DNA of 64,000 nt from Niallia sp. XMNu-256 (GTDB lineage Bacteria > Bacillota > Bacilli > Bacillales > Cytobacillaceae). Location: contig NZ_CP137636.1 of assembly GCF_036670015.1 (NCBI RefSeq), forward strand, positions 102,501-166,500. The letters run 5' to 3'. The notes under the pieces are model-generated. The model was not told the DNA's origin, did no database searches, and was given only the letters and a program-made list of their open reading frames with translations. Positions 11,868 to 20,435 of the stretch are shown here, in pieces. A program made the translations under genes and the position numbers. Position 1 is the stretch's first letter, and the number at the start of each line of letters is the position of its first letter.

Positions 11868-11901
11868 GGGCACAAATTCGGTGGACGAATTTGATATAAA
11901 A
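11868..11901. repeat. AAATTCG/CGAATTT hairpin element, copy 1
   Basis: AAATTCG (11874-11880) and CGAATTT (11886-11892) flank a GTGGA loop and are followed by GATATA. A similar segment occurs between rplK and rplA at 18795-18826 (ATTCG-GTTGG-CGAAT then CTGATTTA). Both are preceded, at differing distance, by AAGCCTCC. I take them as members of one small dispersed repeat family. Confidence 0.4.
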
Positions 11902-12116
11902 CCTTTGTCAGAGAGAACCTTCACCGGCTGAAAGGGGTTCAAAGCCTCTCGTTTTCTGAATGCGCCTCAGAGTCTTGTATTGAAATCGTTAGTAAATACA
12001 GGCGGAGGGTCCCACCGTTAAAGGGCAGAGTGAAGTCTTGTAAGTAAAAAAGACTTAAACAGAGTGGAACCGCGCAGAAAAAGCGTCTCTGTCGTAATGA
12101 CAGAGACGCTTTTTGT

Positions 12117-12403
12117 GTTTTTTTAAGGCTCTTTTCTCAGACATTGTTGCTTATAGTATGAAAAATAAGATGTTTGACCTAAGCTTTACACTGTGTATCA
12201 GGTTTTAACAGAAGAGCAAAGAGCTACAAACTGAATTGAAGCCCAGAAATAGCTATGTCCACGTTAAAATTGGCCTTTAAATTTTAACAACAAACTTTAC
12301 GAAAACAGCTTTTTTAAAAGAGTTGTTCGACTTAAGATTGGAATATCTTATTAAAGAAAGCATCCATGGGATTTAAAGAGGTTAATGAATGGAGGGGAAG
12401 TGT
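12117..12403 (+). other. gap between T-box terminator and cysE
   Basis: No gene is visible in these 287 nt. A perfect 9-bp inverted repeat GTTAAAATT (12263-12271) / AATTTTAAC (12280-12288) is the only clear structure. It could be a weak hairpin or an operator. The cysE ribosome site GGAGGGG ends the region. Confidence 0.5.
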
Positions 12404-13075
12404 ATGTTTCGAAACTTAAAAGAAGATATAGACGTGATATTAGAACAAGATCCCGCTGCAAGGAGTCGCTTTGAGGTTATATTAACCTATTCTGGACTAC
12501 ATGCGATCTGGTCCCATCGGATCGCACATGCGCTTCACAAAAGGAAATATTTTTTCCTTGCACGTCTTGTATCACAAATTAATCGGTTTTTTACCGGAAT
12601 TGAAATCCACCCTGGCGCAAAGATAGGAAGAAAACTTTTTATCGACCATGGAATGGGGGTTGTGATTGGGGAGACATGTGAAATCGGGGATAATGTAACG
12701 ATCTATCAAGGGGTGACATTAGGTGGAACGGGAAAGGAAAAAGGCAAGCGCCACCCAACTGTGAAAGATAATGCATTAATTTCTAGTGGAGCCAAAGTTT
12801 TAGGAGCCATTACAATTGGCGAAAATGCAAAGGTAGGTGGAGGTTCTGTCGTTCTTCAGGATGTACCAGATAATTCAACTGTAGTAGGGATACCTGGTAA
12901 AATCGTTGTCCAAGATGGGATTAAAGTCAAAAAGGATTTCAATCATGCAAACCTTCCAGATCCAGTTGCAGATCGATTAAATGAAATGCAAAAGACCATT
13001 GAAAGTTTAACCCACGAAATAAAAGAGTTAAAAAAGGAAAGGGGTCAAAAACACCATGACTATTCAAATCTATAA
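12404..13075 (+). CDS. cysE: CysE, serine O-acetyltransferase
   Basis: Acetylates L-serine with acetyl-CoA, the first committed step of cysteine synthesis. The left-handed beta-helix of hexapeptide repeats covers about residues 65-175 ([33 protein letters not shown]), with His/Asp of IDHG as the active-site pair. ATG at 12404 follows GGAGGGGAAG at good spacing. 223 aa, within family range. Overlaps the start of cysS by 20 nt; both are under the Cys T-box, linking cysteine supply to its charging. Confidence 0.95.
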   Translation: MFRNLKEDIDVILEQDPAARSRFEVILTYSGLHAIWSHRIAHALHKRKYFFLARLVSQINRFFTGIEIHPGAKIGRKLFIDHGMGVVIGETCEIGDNVTIYQGVTLGGTGKEKGKRHPTVKDNALISSGAKVLGAITIGENAKVGGGSVVLQDVPDNSTVVGIPGKIVVQDGIKVKKDFNHANLPDPVADRLNEMQKTIESLTHEIKELKKERGQKHHDYSNL

Positions 13076-14453
13076 CACGCTTTCACGGAAAAAGGAAGAA
13101 TTTATTCCTTTAGAAGATGGGAAGGTAAAAATGTATGTGTGTGGTCCTACTGTATATAACTATATTCATATAGGGAATGCAAGACCAGCAATTGTGTTTG
13201 ATACGGTTAGAAGATATTTTCAGTATCGTGGCTATGATGTTCGCTACATCTCTAACTTTACGGATGTTGATGATAAATTAATCCGCGTAGCAAATGAAGT
13301 CGGTGTAGATGTACCGACAATTGCAGATCGCTTTATTGATGCTTATTTCGAAGACGTAACTGCATTAGGGTGTCAAAAAGCAGATGCCCACCCCCGCGTA
13401 ACAGAAAATATGGATATTATAATAGATTTTATTTCCGTATTGATTGATAAAGGATTTGCTTATGAATCAGAGGGTGATGTTTATTTTCACACAAGACGTT
13501 TCGAAGGATATGGGAAGTTGTCTCAACAATCGATTGATGAACTGCGAGTAGGCGCACGGATTGCAGTCGGAGAAAAGAAACAAGATTCCCTTGACTTTGC
13601 CTTATGGAAAAAGGCTAAAGAAGGGGAGATTTATTGGGATAGCCCATGGGGAAAAGGCAGACCAGGTTGGCATATTGAGTGTTCAGCAATGGCAAAAAAA
13701 TACTTAGGGGATACGATCGATATTCATGCAGGTGGTCAAGACTTAGCCTTCCCGCATCATGAGAATGAAATTGCCCAAACAGAGGCATTAACAGGGAAAA
13801 CGTTTGCTCGCTATTGGATGCATAACGGTTATATCAATATTGACAATGAAAAAATGTCTAAATCATTGGGGAACTTTGTGCTAGTCCATGATATTTTAAA
13901 AGAAGTTGATCCCCAAGTATTGAGGTTATTTATGTTATCGGTTCATTACCGCCATCCGATTAACTACAGTGCTGAACTATTGGAAAATACGAAAGCGGGT
14001 CTAGACCGAATTAAAACGTCTTACCAAAACTTAACTCATCGTAAAGAGGCGAGTACGGACTTAACTGAAAATAACAAAGAATGGTTCGAACAAATGGATA
14101 CGTTGAGGGGTACATTCATTAAAGCGATGGACGATGATTTTAATACGGCGAATGGAATATCTGTTCTATTTGAGCTATCCACTTTAGCTAATCGTTATTT
14201 ATTAGAAAAAAATACAGCGGTGGAAGTCATTGATGGTTTTCTTGCCTTATTTGATGAATTATTAAATGTATTAGGTTTACAAATTATGTCTGAAGAATTG
14301 CTTGATGAGGAAATTGAAGATTTAATTCAACAGAGAATTCAAGCTCGTAAAGACCGAAACTTCCAATTAGCAGATCAGATACGTGACCAATTAAAAGATT
14401 TAAATATTATTTTAGAGGATACTCCTCAAGGTACGAGATGGAAAAGAGGATAA
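13056..14453 (+). CDS. cysS: CysS, cysteinyl-tRNA synthetase
   Basis: Class I synthetase for tRNA-Cys. Signatures: [15 protein letters not shown] (about 28-42, zinc Cys28 and HIGH region), later zinc ligands in WHIECS and HHENE, and KMSKSLGN (about 266-273). 465 aa, normal length. The start lies within the cysE 3' end, and mrnC follows 3 nt after the stop, so the run cysE-cysS-mrnC-rlmB-rae1 is tightly packed. Confidence 0.96.
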   Translation: MTIQIYNTLSRKKEEFIPLEDGKVKMYVCGPTVYNYIHIGNARPAIVFDTVRRYFQYRGYDVRYISNFTDVDDKLIRVANEVGVDVPTIADRFIDAYFEDVTALGCQKADAHPRVTENMDIIIDFISVLIDKGFAYESEGDVYFHTRRFEGYGKLSQQSIDELRVGARIAVGEKKQDSLDFALWKKAKEGEIYWDSPWGKGRPGWHIECSAMAKKYLGDTIDIHAGGQDLAFPHHENEIAQTEALTGKTFARYWMHNGYINIDNEKMSKSLGNFVLVHDILKEVDPQVLRLFMLSVHYRHPINYSAELLENTKAGLDRIKTSYQNLTHRKEASTDLTENNKEWFEQMDTLRGTFIKAMDDDFNTANGISVLFELSTLANRYLLEKNTAVEVIDGFLALFDELLNVLGLQIMSEELLDEEIEDLIQQRIQARKDRNFQLADQIRDQLKDLNIILEDTPQGTRWKRG

Positions 14454-14456
14454 ATC

Positions 14457-14876
14457 ATGCTTGACTATGGAAAAAAGGTAGATGGAAAACAATTGAACAG
14501 CCTCGCTCTAGCTTATATGGGCGATGCTGTTCTTGAAGCCTATGTAAGATATCACTTGTTACAACATGGTCAAGTCAAGCCCCACCTTCTCCATAAAGAG
14601 GCCACTCGGTATGTATCAGCTAAATCACAATCCAATGTTCTTCATGCCATGAAGGATGAGGGGTTTTTCAGTGAAGAGGAAGTCGCTATTTTGAAAAGGG
14701 GGAGAAATGCGAAATCTGGTTCTGTCCCTAAAAATACCGATGTACAAACATATCGTTACAGCACAGCCTTCGAAGCATTAATTGGCTCTCTCTATTTGGA
14801 AGGGAAACAAGAACGTTTGGAAGCAATTATTGGACATGCATTCGACTTGATCGACGAAACGAAAGGAGGAAATTAA
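14457..14876 (+). CDS. mrnC: MrnC, mini-ribonuclease III
   Basis: Dimeric RNase III-type enzyme lacking the dsRNA-binding domain; in B. subtilis it matures 23S rRNA ends. The catalytic motif LALAYMGDAVLEAYVR (about 17-32) holds the essential Asp, and FEALIGSLYLEG (about 103-114) is the second acidic motif. 139 aa, normal. Sits between cysS and rlmB with gaps of 3 and 1 nt. Confidence 0.95.
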   Translation: MLDYGKKVDGKQLNSLALAYMGDAVLEAYVRYHLLQHGQVKPHLLHKEATRYVSAKSQSNVLHAMKDEGFFSEEEVAILKRGRNAKSGSVPKNTDVQTYRYSTAFEALIGSLYLEGKQERLEAIIGHAFDLIDETKGGN

Positions 14877-14877
14877 G

Positions 14878-15621
14878 ATGAACCAAGATTTTATCATGGG
14901 AAAAAACGCTGTTCTTGAAGCACTTCGTTCTAACCACGATATAAATAAGATTTGGATTGCGGAAGGATCCAATCGCGGCCAAATGCAACAAGTGATTAAC
15001 ATGGCAAAAGAAGCCAATGTAATCGTACAATTTGTTCCTAAGAAAAAAATAGATGGCATGGTGGAGGGGAATCACCAAGGGGTAATCGCACAAGTAGCTG
15101 CCTATCAATATGCTGAACTCGATGATTTATTTGCAGTCGCAGAGAAGAAAAATGAAACGCCATTCTTTTTATTACTGGATGAAATCGAAGACCCACATAA
15201 TTTAGGCTCAATTATGAGAACCGCAGATGCTACTGGAGCACATGGAATCATTATTCCGAAGCGGCGGGCAGTGGGGCTGACAGCCACAGTTGCTAAGGCT
15301 TCTACCGGGGCTATTGAACATATCCCAGTTGCCAGGGTTACGAATATGGCCCGAACGATTGACGAATTAAAGGAAAGAGGCATATGGATTGTCGGAACAG
15401 ATGCAAAAGGAAAGCAAGATTATCGTCAAATTGATGCTAATATGCCTTTAGGTCTGGTCATTGGCAGCGAAGGGAAAGGCATGGGCCGACTTGTACGTGA
15501 TAAATGTGATTTTCTTATTCGTTTACCTATGGCAGGCCATGTTACATCATTAAACGCATCAGTTGCAGGGGCTTTATTAATGTATGAAGTCTATCGAAAA
15601 CGATATCCGCTAGAGGGATAG
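14878..15621 (+). CDS. rlmB: RlmB, 23S rRNA 2'-O-methyltransferase (SPOUT)
   Basis: TrmH/SPOUT-family methyltransferase expected to modify G2251-equivalent of 23S rRNA. The N-terminal substrate-binding domain starts FIMGKNAVLEAL. SPOUT motifs follow: NLGSIMRTADATGAHGIIIP (about 105-124), IGSEGKGMG (about 197-205) and LPMAGHVTSLNASVA near the C-terminus, forming the trefoil knot. 247 aa. Confidence 0.93.
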   Translation: MNQDFIMGKNAVLEALRSNHDINKIWIAEGSNRGQMQQVINMAKEANVIVQFVPKKKIDGMVEGNHQGVIAQVAAYQYAELDDLFAVAEKKNETPFFLLLDEIEDPHNLGSIMRTADATGAHGIIIPKRRAVGLTATVAKASTGAIEHIPVARVTNMARTIDELKERGIWIVGTDAKGKQDYRQIDANMPLGLVIGSEGKGMGRLVRDKCDFLIRLPMAGHVTSLNASVAGALLMYEVYRKRYPLEG

Positions 15622-15623
15622 TC

Positions 15624-16130
15624 ATGGATATTTTACTCGTAGATGGTTACAACATTATCGGGGCATGGCCTGAACTACAGGAATTAAAGATGAAGGACCT
15701 TTCTGCCGCAAGAGATCTGTTGGTAGAAAAAATGGCAGAATATCAAGGGTTTACAGGATATAAAGTAATTGTCGTTTTTGATGCTTATGGTGTACACGGA
15801 TTAGAAAAAAAATATAAAAATTATCAAATTGACGTCATTTTTACAAAGGAAAATGAGACTGCAGATGAACGGATAGAAAAGTTAGCAATTGCATTAAGTA
15901 ATCGGAAAACCCAAGTTCATGTGGCAACATCTGATTTTACAGAACAATGGGCTATATTTGGTCAAGGGGCATTGAGGAAATCCGCTAGAGAATTATTAAT
16001 TGAAATGGAATCAATTGAAAACGCCATTGGAAAAAAGGTTAAGCATATTATTGACGATAGGCCAGCCTCCAAAATTGAACTAAGTGACGAAATGGTTGAA
16101 ATTTTTGAAAAATGGCGCCGAGGTGAGTAA
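15624..16130 (+). CDS. rae1: Rae1 (YacP), ribosome-associated mRNA endonuclease
   Basis: NYN/PIN-like nuclease that in B. subtilis enters the ribosomal A site and cleaves certain mRNAs in a translation-dependent way. The N-terminus DILLVDGYNIIGAWPEL (2-18) has the conserved Asp, and further acids follow (VVFDAYG, ENETADERIEKL, VATSDF). 168 aa, normal length. Last gene of the cysE run; start 2 nt after the rlmB stop. Confidence 0.92.
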   Translation: MDILLVDGYNIIGAWPELQELKMKDLSAARDLLVEKMAEYQGFTGYKVIVVFDAYGVHGLEKKYKNYQIDVIFTKENETADERIEKLAIALSNRKTQVHVATSDFTEQWAIFGQGALRKSARELLIEMESIENAIGKKVKHIIDDRPASKIELSDEMVEIFEKWRRGE

Positions 16131-16137
16131 GATTTGG

Positions 16138-16167
16138 TTGACGCTGGAAATTTAAGTGCTGTATAAT
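16138..16167 (+). promoter_or_regulatory. sigH promoter
   Basis: TTGACG (16138-16143), 18-nt spacer, TATAAT (16162-16167), located in the 73-nt gap before sigH. It is a good SigA-type promoter. In B. subtilis sigH is transcribed from a SigA promoter repressed by AbrB; AbrB control here is inferred only. Confidence 0.75.
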
Positions 16168-16203
16168 TATGCTAGGATGCTTGTACGGTCGGGGGGACTT
16201 GAA

Positions 16204-16863
16204 TTGAATTCATACTTCGGGACAAAGCTTAACGATGATCAAATTCACTTTAAAGAATTTGAGGATGAGGAAATTATTGAATTAGTACACAAGGGTGATA
16301 GTGAGGCTCTTGATTTTTTAATTCATAAGTATCGCAACTTTGTACGGGCAAAAGCACGATCTTACTTTTTGATAGGTGCTGATCGTGAGGATATTGTACA
16401 AGAGGGCATGATAGGGCTATATAAGGCGATTCGCGATTTTAAAGGGGACAAGCTGTCTTCCTTCAAGGCATTTGCCGAATTATGTATTACGAGACAAATT
16501 ATAACCGCTATCAAAACAGCAACTAGACAAAAACATATACCGCTGAACTCTTATGTTTCGTTAGATAAGCCTATTTATGACGAAGAGTCAGATCGGACAT
16601 TGATGGACGTTATATCAGGGGCAAAGGTATTAGACCCAGAGGAATTAATTATAAATCAAGAAGAGTTTGACCTTATAGAGGTCAAGATGGCGGAATTATT
16701 AAGTGATTTGGAGAGAAAGGTCCTTTCTTTATATTTGGATGGACAATCCTATCAGGAAATTTCAGAAGAACTTAACCGTCATGTTAAATCAATTGATAAC
16801 GCATTACAGCGTGTAAAGAGGAAACTTGAGCGTTATTTAGAAGTAAGAGAATTTACGCTCTAG
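16204..16863 (+). CDS. sigH: SigH, RNA polymerase sigma-H (early sporulation/stationary phase)
   Basis: Sigma-70 family factor SigH (Spo0H). Region 2 contains KYRNFVRAKARSYFLIGADR and DIVQEGMIGLYKAIRDF; region 4 ends with YQEISEELNRHVKSIDNALQ (the helix-turn-helix). The TTG start at 16204 is 7 nt after GGGGGG and gives 219 aa, as in relatives; the upstream reading from 16156 would run across the -10 box of its promoter, so it is rejected. Confidence 0.94.
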   Translation: MNSYFGTKLNDDQIHFKEFEDEEIIELVHKGDSEALDFLIHKYRNFVRAKARSYFLIGADREDIVQEGMIGLYKAIRDFKGDKLSSFKAFAELCITRQIITAIKTATRQKHIPLNSYVSLDKPIYDEESDRTLMDVISGAKVLDPEELIINQEEFDLIEVKMAELLSDLERKVLSLYLDGQSYQEISEELNRHVKSIDNALQRVKRKLERYLEVREFTL

Positions 16864-16887
16864 ACAGTTAGGGAGACCCTGCTGTTA

Positions 16888-16916
16888 TTGACATGACCAA
16901 TCGCTCATGTTACATT
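16888..16916 (+). promoter_or_regulatory. possible rpmG-secE promoter
   Basis: TTGACA followed by a 17-nt spacer and TACATT lies in the sigH-rpmG gap. The -35 is perfect and the -10 imperfect. It would drive rpmG-secE. Confidence 0.5.
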
Positions 16917-16950
16917 TTTATGGTATAAAAGAGCTATAGTAGGTGCGGAA

Positions 16951-17094
16951 ATGAGAAAAAAAACAGTTCTTGCATGTTCAAAATGTGGGTCAAGAAATTA
17001 CTCAACAATGAGCAAAAAGGAATCGGAACGTCTAGAGTTAAAAAAGTATTGTGATCAATGCCAATCTCATACGATCCACCGTGAAACAAAGTAG
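16951..17094 (+). CDS. rpmG: Ribosomal protein L33 (RpmG)
   Basis: Large-subunit protein L33, 47 aa, zinc-ribbon (C+) form: CSKC at residues 9-12 and CDQC at 34-37 are the four ligands. It begins MRKKTVLAC and ends HRETK. ATG at 16951 is preceded by the weak site AGGTGCGG. The position between sigH and secE matches the second rpmG copy of B. subtilis. The C+ form implies dependence on zinc supply and possible replacement by a C- paralogue elsewhere. Confidence 0.93.
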   Translation: MRKKTVLACSKCGSRNYSTMSKKESERLELKKYCDQCQSHTIHRETK

Positions 17095-17147
17095 CTAGTA
17101 GAATAAACAGTAGAGAATACTCGTCTATGGAGTTTGGAGGTTACGAA

Positions 17148-17330
17148 ATGCAACGCATCGTGAATTTTTTCCGTGAAGTTGGACGTGAAATGAGAAAGGT
17201 GAGTTGGCCGAAACGAAAAGAACTGACGAATTACACCATTACGGTTCTTGCAACCGTGGCATTCTTTGCAGTCTTTTTCGCCGTCATTGATCTTGGGATT
17301 TCTAATTTGATTCGCTTTATTCTTGAATAA
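17148..17330 (+). CDS. secE: SecE, preprotein translocase subunit
   Basis: Small essential subunit of the SecYEG channel. Amphipathic N-terminal helix MQRIVNFFREVGREMRKVSW (1-20), the conserved WPKRKEL hinge, then one transmembrane helix (about 30-57). 60 aa as in other Bacilli. ATG at 17148 lies 7 nt after TTTGGAGG; an upstream in-frame ATG lacks a site. Confidence 0.94.
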   Translation: MQRIVNFFREVGREMRKVSWPKRKELTNYTITVLATVAFFAVFFAVIDLGISNLIRFILE

Positions 17331-17386
17331 CACCTGTCCTGTAATGGTATAATGGAAAATAACAAAAGTAAATAAAATCAAAAGAG

Positions 17387-17405
17387 CCCGGGAACGGGTT
17401 TTTTG
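17387..17405 (+). terminator. weak terminator after secE
   Basis: A short CCCG-GGAA-CGGG hairpin (17387-17398) is followed by seven T residues. The stem is only 4 bp, so termination is probably partial. Confidence 0.5.
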
Positions 17406-17441
17406 GTTTTGTAAAGAAAAGTCGAACATAAGAAAATTAGT

Positions 17442-17512
17442 TTAGCATCAGCGCTGGCACTATGCTTTTAAATACTTCAATGATTCTTTCAAGTTGAAGG
17501 CGTGCGCTTTTC
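17442..17512. repeat. short relative of the 9858 repeat (copy B)
   Basis: This 71-nt segment starts TTAGCATCAGCGC and ends AAGGCGTGCGCTTTTC, sharing both ends with the 212-nt element at 9858-10069 but lacking its middle. It lies between secE and nusG. Likely an internally deleted member of the family. Confidence 0.4.
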
Positions 17513-17556
17513 TTATAACACTAATGCAGGGAGGGAAGGACGTAAGGTCCCCTTAA

Positions 17557-18090
17557 ATGGAAAAAAATTGGTATGTTGTCCACACGTACTCAGGTTATGA
17601 AAATAAAGTAAAAACCAATTTAGAAAAGCGTGTTGAGTCAATGGGTATGCAAGATAAAATATTTCGGGTTGTTGTCCCAGAAGAAGAAGAAACAGATATA
17701 AAAAACGGCAAGAAAAAAGTAGTAAAGCGTAAAGTTTTCCCAGGTTATGTATTAGTCGAATTGGTCATGACAGATGATTCTTGGTATGTTGTCCGAAATA
17801 CGCCAGGAGTAACAGGGTTTGTTGGTTCTGCAGGAGCGGGTTCAAAGCCGACGCCACTATTACCTGAAGAAATTAATTCCATACTAAAACATATAGGTGT
17901 TAATGAGAGACCAATCGATATTGATTTTGAAGTTGGTGAAACTGTAAAGGTGAAGGAAGGACCATTTTCTGATTTTACAGGAGCCATTGAAGAAATTGAT
18001 AGAGATAAAGCAAAGATAAAAGTGTTAGTAAATATGTTCGGTCGAGACACGCCGGTTGAGCTCGAATATACACAAGTTGAAAAAATATAA
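17557..18090 (+). CDS. nusG: NusG, transcription elongation/pausing factor
   Basis: Binds RNA polymerase and links it to the ribosome or modulates pausing. NGN domain from KNWYVVHTYSGYENKVK (3-19) through PGYVLVEL; C-terminal KOW domain from about residue 125 (VKVKEGPFSDFTGAI). 177 aa, normal length. ATG at 17557; the leader contains GGGAGGGAAGG further upstream. Confidence 0.95.
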   Translation: MEKNWYVVHTYSGYENKVKTNLEKRVESMGMQDKIFRVVVPEEEETDIKNGKKKVVKRKVFPGYVLVELVMTDDSWYVVRNTPGVTGFVGSAGAGSKPTPLLPEEINSILKHIGVNERPIDIDFEVGETVKVKEGPFSDFTGAIEEIDRDKAKIKVLVNMFGRDTPVELEYTQVEKI

Positions 18091-18207
18091 AAGGAAAACT
18101 TGAAATTCATTAGAAAAAGTGGTAACATTTCAAAAGTCAGTATGTCTCAGTTATTCTGAGGCGTTGCCGATAGTAAAGTCTTTTATATTAAAAGAGACGA
18201 TAGATGA

Positions 18208-18242
18208 GTGGGAGGGACCTACATAATTGTCCCTATTACCAC
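18208..18242 (+). promoter_or_regulatory. probable L1-binding leader hairpin before rplK
   Basis: GTGG (18208-18211) pairs with CCAC (18239-18242), and GAGGGAC with GTCCCT inside. The motif GTGGGAGG...ACCAC resembles the L1 recognition structure of L11-operon mRNAs. Likely site of autogenous control by L1. Inferred from sequence likeness only. Confidence 0.55.
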
Positions 18243-18268
18243 ATCACGGACTTAAGGAGGTGTGTCTC

Positions 18269-18694
18269 GTGGCTAAAAAAGTAATTAAAGTGGTTAAATT
18301 ACAAATCCCTGCAGCAAAAGCTAACCCAGCTCCACCGGTAGGACCAGCACTAGGTCAAGCAGGTGTTAATATCATGGGATTCTGTAAGGAGTTTAATGCT
18401 CGTACAGCTGAACAAGCTGGCTTAATCATTCCAGTTGAAATTACGGTATTTGAAGACCGTTCATTTACGTTTATTACGAAAACTCCACCTGCTGCAGTTT
18501 TACTTAAAAAAGCAGCTGGAATCGAGTCAGGTTCAGGTGAACCTAACCGTAATAAAGTAGCAACAGTTAAGCGTGATAAAGTACGCGAGATTGCTGAAAC
18601 AAAAATGCCTGATCTAAACGCAGCAGATGTTGAATCGGCTATGCGTATGGTTGAAGGTACTGCACGCAGCATGGGCATTTCTATCGAAGATTAA
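18269..18694 (+). CDS. rplK: Ribosomal protein L11 (RplK)
   Basis: L11 binds the 23S GTPase-associated centre. The proline-rich N-terminal motif [17 protein letters not shown] (about 15-31) is the thiostrepton-linked region; the C-terminal RNA-binding domain includes GTARSMGI. The GTG start at 18269 lies 7 nt after AAGGAGG and gives 141 aa, as in B. subtilis; the longer frame from 18227 would cross the leader hairpin. Confidence 0.96.
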   Translation: MAKKVIKVVKLQIPAAKANPAPPVGPALGQAGVNIMGFCKEFNARTAEQAGLIIPVEITVFEDRSFTFITKTPPAAVLLKKAAGIESGSGEPNRNKVATVKRDKVREIAETKMPDLNAADVESAMRMVEGTARSMGISIED

Positions 18695-18794
18695 TTTCGT
18701 TCGGCAGAGATCCTTCTGTTATATGAGGAAGATGAATGCTAATGGCTTTTCATTTTCAGGGGGGATAACCCAGCTGGATGAAATGAAGCCTCCG

Positions 18795-18826
18795 GACGCA
18801 ATTCGGTTGGCGAATCTGATTTATTG
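18795..18826. repeat. ATTCG/CGAAT hairpin element, copy 2
   Basis: ATTCG-GTTGG-CGAAT followed by CTGATTTA resembles the element at 11868-11901 within the cysE T-box leader. AAGCCTCCGG stands just before it (18786-18795). Confidence 0.4.
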
Positions 18827-18831
18827 TCTTG

Positions 18832-18875
18832 AATAAAGGTTGCGGGGAGACATACAACAACTCGCAACCTTTATT
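18832..18875 (+). terminator. strong hairpin between rplK and rplA
   Basis: AATAAAGGTTGCG (18832-18844) and CGCAACCTTTATT (18863-18875) pair perfectly over 13 bp. The right arm ends in TTTATT, without a long T run. It may be an attenuator or a processing hairpin that adjusts L11 and L1 expression. Confidence 0.6.
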
Positions 18876-18903
18876 ACTGCACATTACATGCAGTGCTTTT
18901 AAC

Positions 18904-18929
18904 GTGGGAGGTTATTCCGCTAAAACCAC
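18904..18929 (+). promoter_or_regulatory. second L1-binding-like motif, before rplA
   Basis: GTGGGAGG-TTATT-CCGCTAAAACCAC (18904-18929) repeats the design of the motif before rplK: GTGG pairs with CCAC and an internal GG with CC. It lies 20 nt before the rplA start. Likely an L1 autoregulatory site. Confidence 0.55.
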
Positions 18930-18948
18930 AAACAAGGAGGAAATTATA

Positions 18949-19638
18949 ATGGCTAAAAAAGGTAAGAAGTATGTTGAAGCTGCAAAGCTGATTGAACGTA
19001 CGAAACATTACCCGATTAACGAAGCAGTTGAACTTGTTAAGAAAACAAGTTTTACAAAATTCGATGCATCTGTAGAAGTTGCATTCCGTTTAGGAGTAGA
19101 CCCTAAGAAAGCAGACCAACAAATCCGTGGTGCTGTGGTTCTTCCTAATGGAACTGGTAAAACACAAAGAGTATTAGTATTTGCTAAAGGTGAAAAGGCG
19201 AAAGAAGCAGAAGCTGCTGGAGCTGATTATGTAGGCGATGCAGAATTCATCAACAAAATCAACCAAGGTTGGTTTGAATTTGATGTAATCGTAGCTACAC
19301 CTGACATGATGGGTGAAGTTGGTAAACTTGGTCGTGTATTAGGACCTAAAGGTTTAATGCCAAACCCTAAAACAGGCACTGTTACTTTTGATGTAGCGAA
19401 GGCTGTTAACGAGATCAAAGCTGGTAAAGTTGAGTATCGCGTTGATAAAGCTGGAAACGTCCATGTTCCAATCGGAAAAGTATCTTTCGAAGATGAAAAA
19501 CTAATCGAAAACTTCCAAACTATTTTCGATACAATGGTAAAAGTAAAACCAGCTGCTGCAAAAGGTACTTATATGAAGAACGTAGCGATTACTTCTACTA
19601 TGGGTCCTAGCGTAAAAGTAGACGGAGCTTCTCTATAA
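18949..19638 (+). CDS. rplA: Ribosomal protein L1 (RplA)
   Basis: L1 forms the mobile stalk at the E site and represses its own mRNA. Motifs: [20 protein letters not shown] (about 45-64), [19 protein letters not shown] and [10 protein letters not shown] at the end. ATG at 18949 follows AAGGAGG; the longer frame from 18829 crosses two hairpins and is not coding. 229 aa, typical. Confidence 0.96.
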   Translation: MAKKGKKYVEAAKLIERTKHYPINEAVELVKKTSFTKFDASVEVAFRLGVDPKKADQQIRGAVVLPNGTGKTQRVLVFAKGEKAKEAEAAGADYVGDAEFINKINQGWFEFDVIVATPDMMGEVGKLGRVLGPKGLMPNPKTGTVTFDVAKAVNEIKAGKVEYRVDKAGNVHVPIGKVSFEDEKLIENFQTIFDTMVKVKPAAAKGTYMKNVAITSTMGPSVKVDGASL

Positions 19639-19644
19639 AAAATG

Positions 19645-19673
19645 TTGACAAACATGAACCTAGTATCTATAAT
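19645..19673 (+). promoter_or_regulatory. rplJ promoter (perfect SigA consensus)
   Basis: TTGACA (19645-19650), 17-nt spacer, TATAAT (19668-19673). Both boxes and spacing are consensus. It drives rplJ-rplL through the L10 leader. Confidence 0.92.
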
Positions 19674-19679
19674 AGGTTC

Positions 19680-19840
19680 TGTTGTAAAAATACAAATAAC
19701 ATTTGTACCGTAGACAGCAGGTGCTAACCGCTTAATTCCCTGCCGAGGTTCATACGATAGATTTTTTTAAGAATCGTTTTTTAAAAACGACTATTGTATA
19801 GATACCTCTATGTCCATGAAGATATAGAGGTATTTTCATT
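19680..19840 (+). promoter_or_regulatory. L10 leader with attenuator
   Basis: The roughly 200-nt leader of rplJ contains a folded region (19710-19800) and a terminator-like 10-bp hairpin ATACCTCTAT (19802-19811) / ATAGAGGTAT (19824-19833) followed by TTTCATT. This matches the L10(L12)4 autoregulatory leader of Bacilli, where L10 binding favours early termination. Confidence 0.75.
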
Positions 19841-19881
19841 GACCGGTATGAATGCATTAATTCTTACAGGAGGTGTACAGA

Positions 19882-20385
19882 ATGGGCAGTGCAATCATTG
19901 AACAAAAGAAACAGATCGTAACAGAAATTGCTGATAAACTAAAAAATAGTAAATCAACAGTTGTAGTTGACTACCGTGGTTTAAATGTTGCGGAAGTAAC
20001 AGAACTACGTAAACAACTTCGTGATGCAGGCATCGATTTCAAAGTATACAAAAATACAATGACTCGTCGTGCTGCAGACGCTGCTGAATTATCTGGACTT
20101 AACGAAGCGTTAACAGGTCCAAACGCAATTGCATTCAGTAACGAAGATGTTGTTGCTCCAGCTAAAATTATTAATGACTTCGCGAAAAAGCACGAAGCAT
20201 TAGAAATCAAAGCGGGTGTAATCGAAGGAAACGTCGCATCAGTGGAAGAAGTTAAAGCTCTAGCTGAACTACCATCACGCGAAGGTTTACTTTCTATGTT
20301 ACTCAGCGTGCTACAAGCACCTATCCGCAATCTTGCTCTTGCAACAAAAGCTGTTGCAGAACAAAAAGAAGAACAAGGCGCGTAA
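19882..20385 (+). CDS. rplJ: Ribosomal protein L10 (RplJ)
   Basis: L10 is the base of the L7/L12 stalk. It starts [12 protein letters not shown] and contains [20 protein letters not shown] (about 30-49). The C-terminal helix region ([23 protein letters not shown]) binds L7/L12 dimers. ATG at 19882 follows GGAGGTG; 167 aa. Leader control is described at 19680-19840. Confidence 0.96.
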   Translation: MGSAIIEQKKQIVTEIADKLKNSKSTVVVDYRGLNVAEVTELRKQLRDAGIDFKVYKNTMTRRAADAAELSGLNEALTGPNAIAFSNEDVVAPAKIINDFAKKHEALEIKAGVIEGNVASVEEVKALAELPSREGLLSMLLSVLQAPIRNLALATKAVAEQKEEQGA

Positions 20386-20435
20386 GTTAACCGCATATTA
20401 TAAAATTTCGTGAAAAATTAGGAGGAAATAAAGTC

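Larger units (their letters stand above)
11604..12116 (+). promoter_or_regulatory. T-box leader (tRNA-Cys type) of cysE-cysS, with expanded Stem I
   Basis: The conserved T-box AGAGTGGAACCGCG is at 12061-12074. It is followed by a 16-bp terminator (12078-12093 with 12099-12114) and a T run. Stem I elements: 5' GATGAGGAATAGTAG (11606-11620), GGAAAATGA (11620-11628) pairing with TCGTTTTCT (11949-11957), AGAGAG at 11910-11915, and a GGCTGAAAGG loop. The specifier after GAA is TGC (11961-11963), cysteine. The T-box variable base is A, which would pair with U73, the usual tRNA-Cys discriminator. Uncharged tRNA-Cys would therefore promote read-through into cysE-cysS. About 280 nt separate the two 5' Stem I elements, far more than usual. 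Confidence 0.85.

Noticed and set aside
11729-11907. 9-bp direct repeat AAACCTTTG (11729-11737, 11899-11907) as a target duplication
   Set aside because: A longer inverted repeat (11650-11663 / 11736-11749) crosses the proposed boundary, and no terminal inverted repeats bound the segment. Left as coincidence.
16156-16203. upstream extension of sigH from GTG 16156
   Set aside because: It would include the -10 box of the sigH promoter; the TTG at 16204 has a proper ribosome site and gives the family length.
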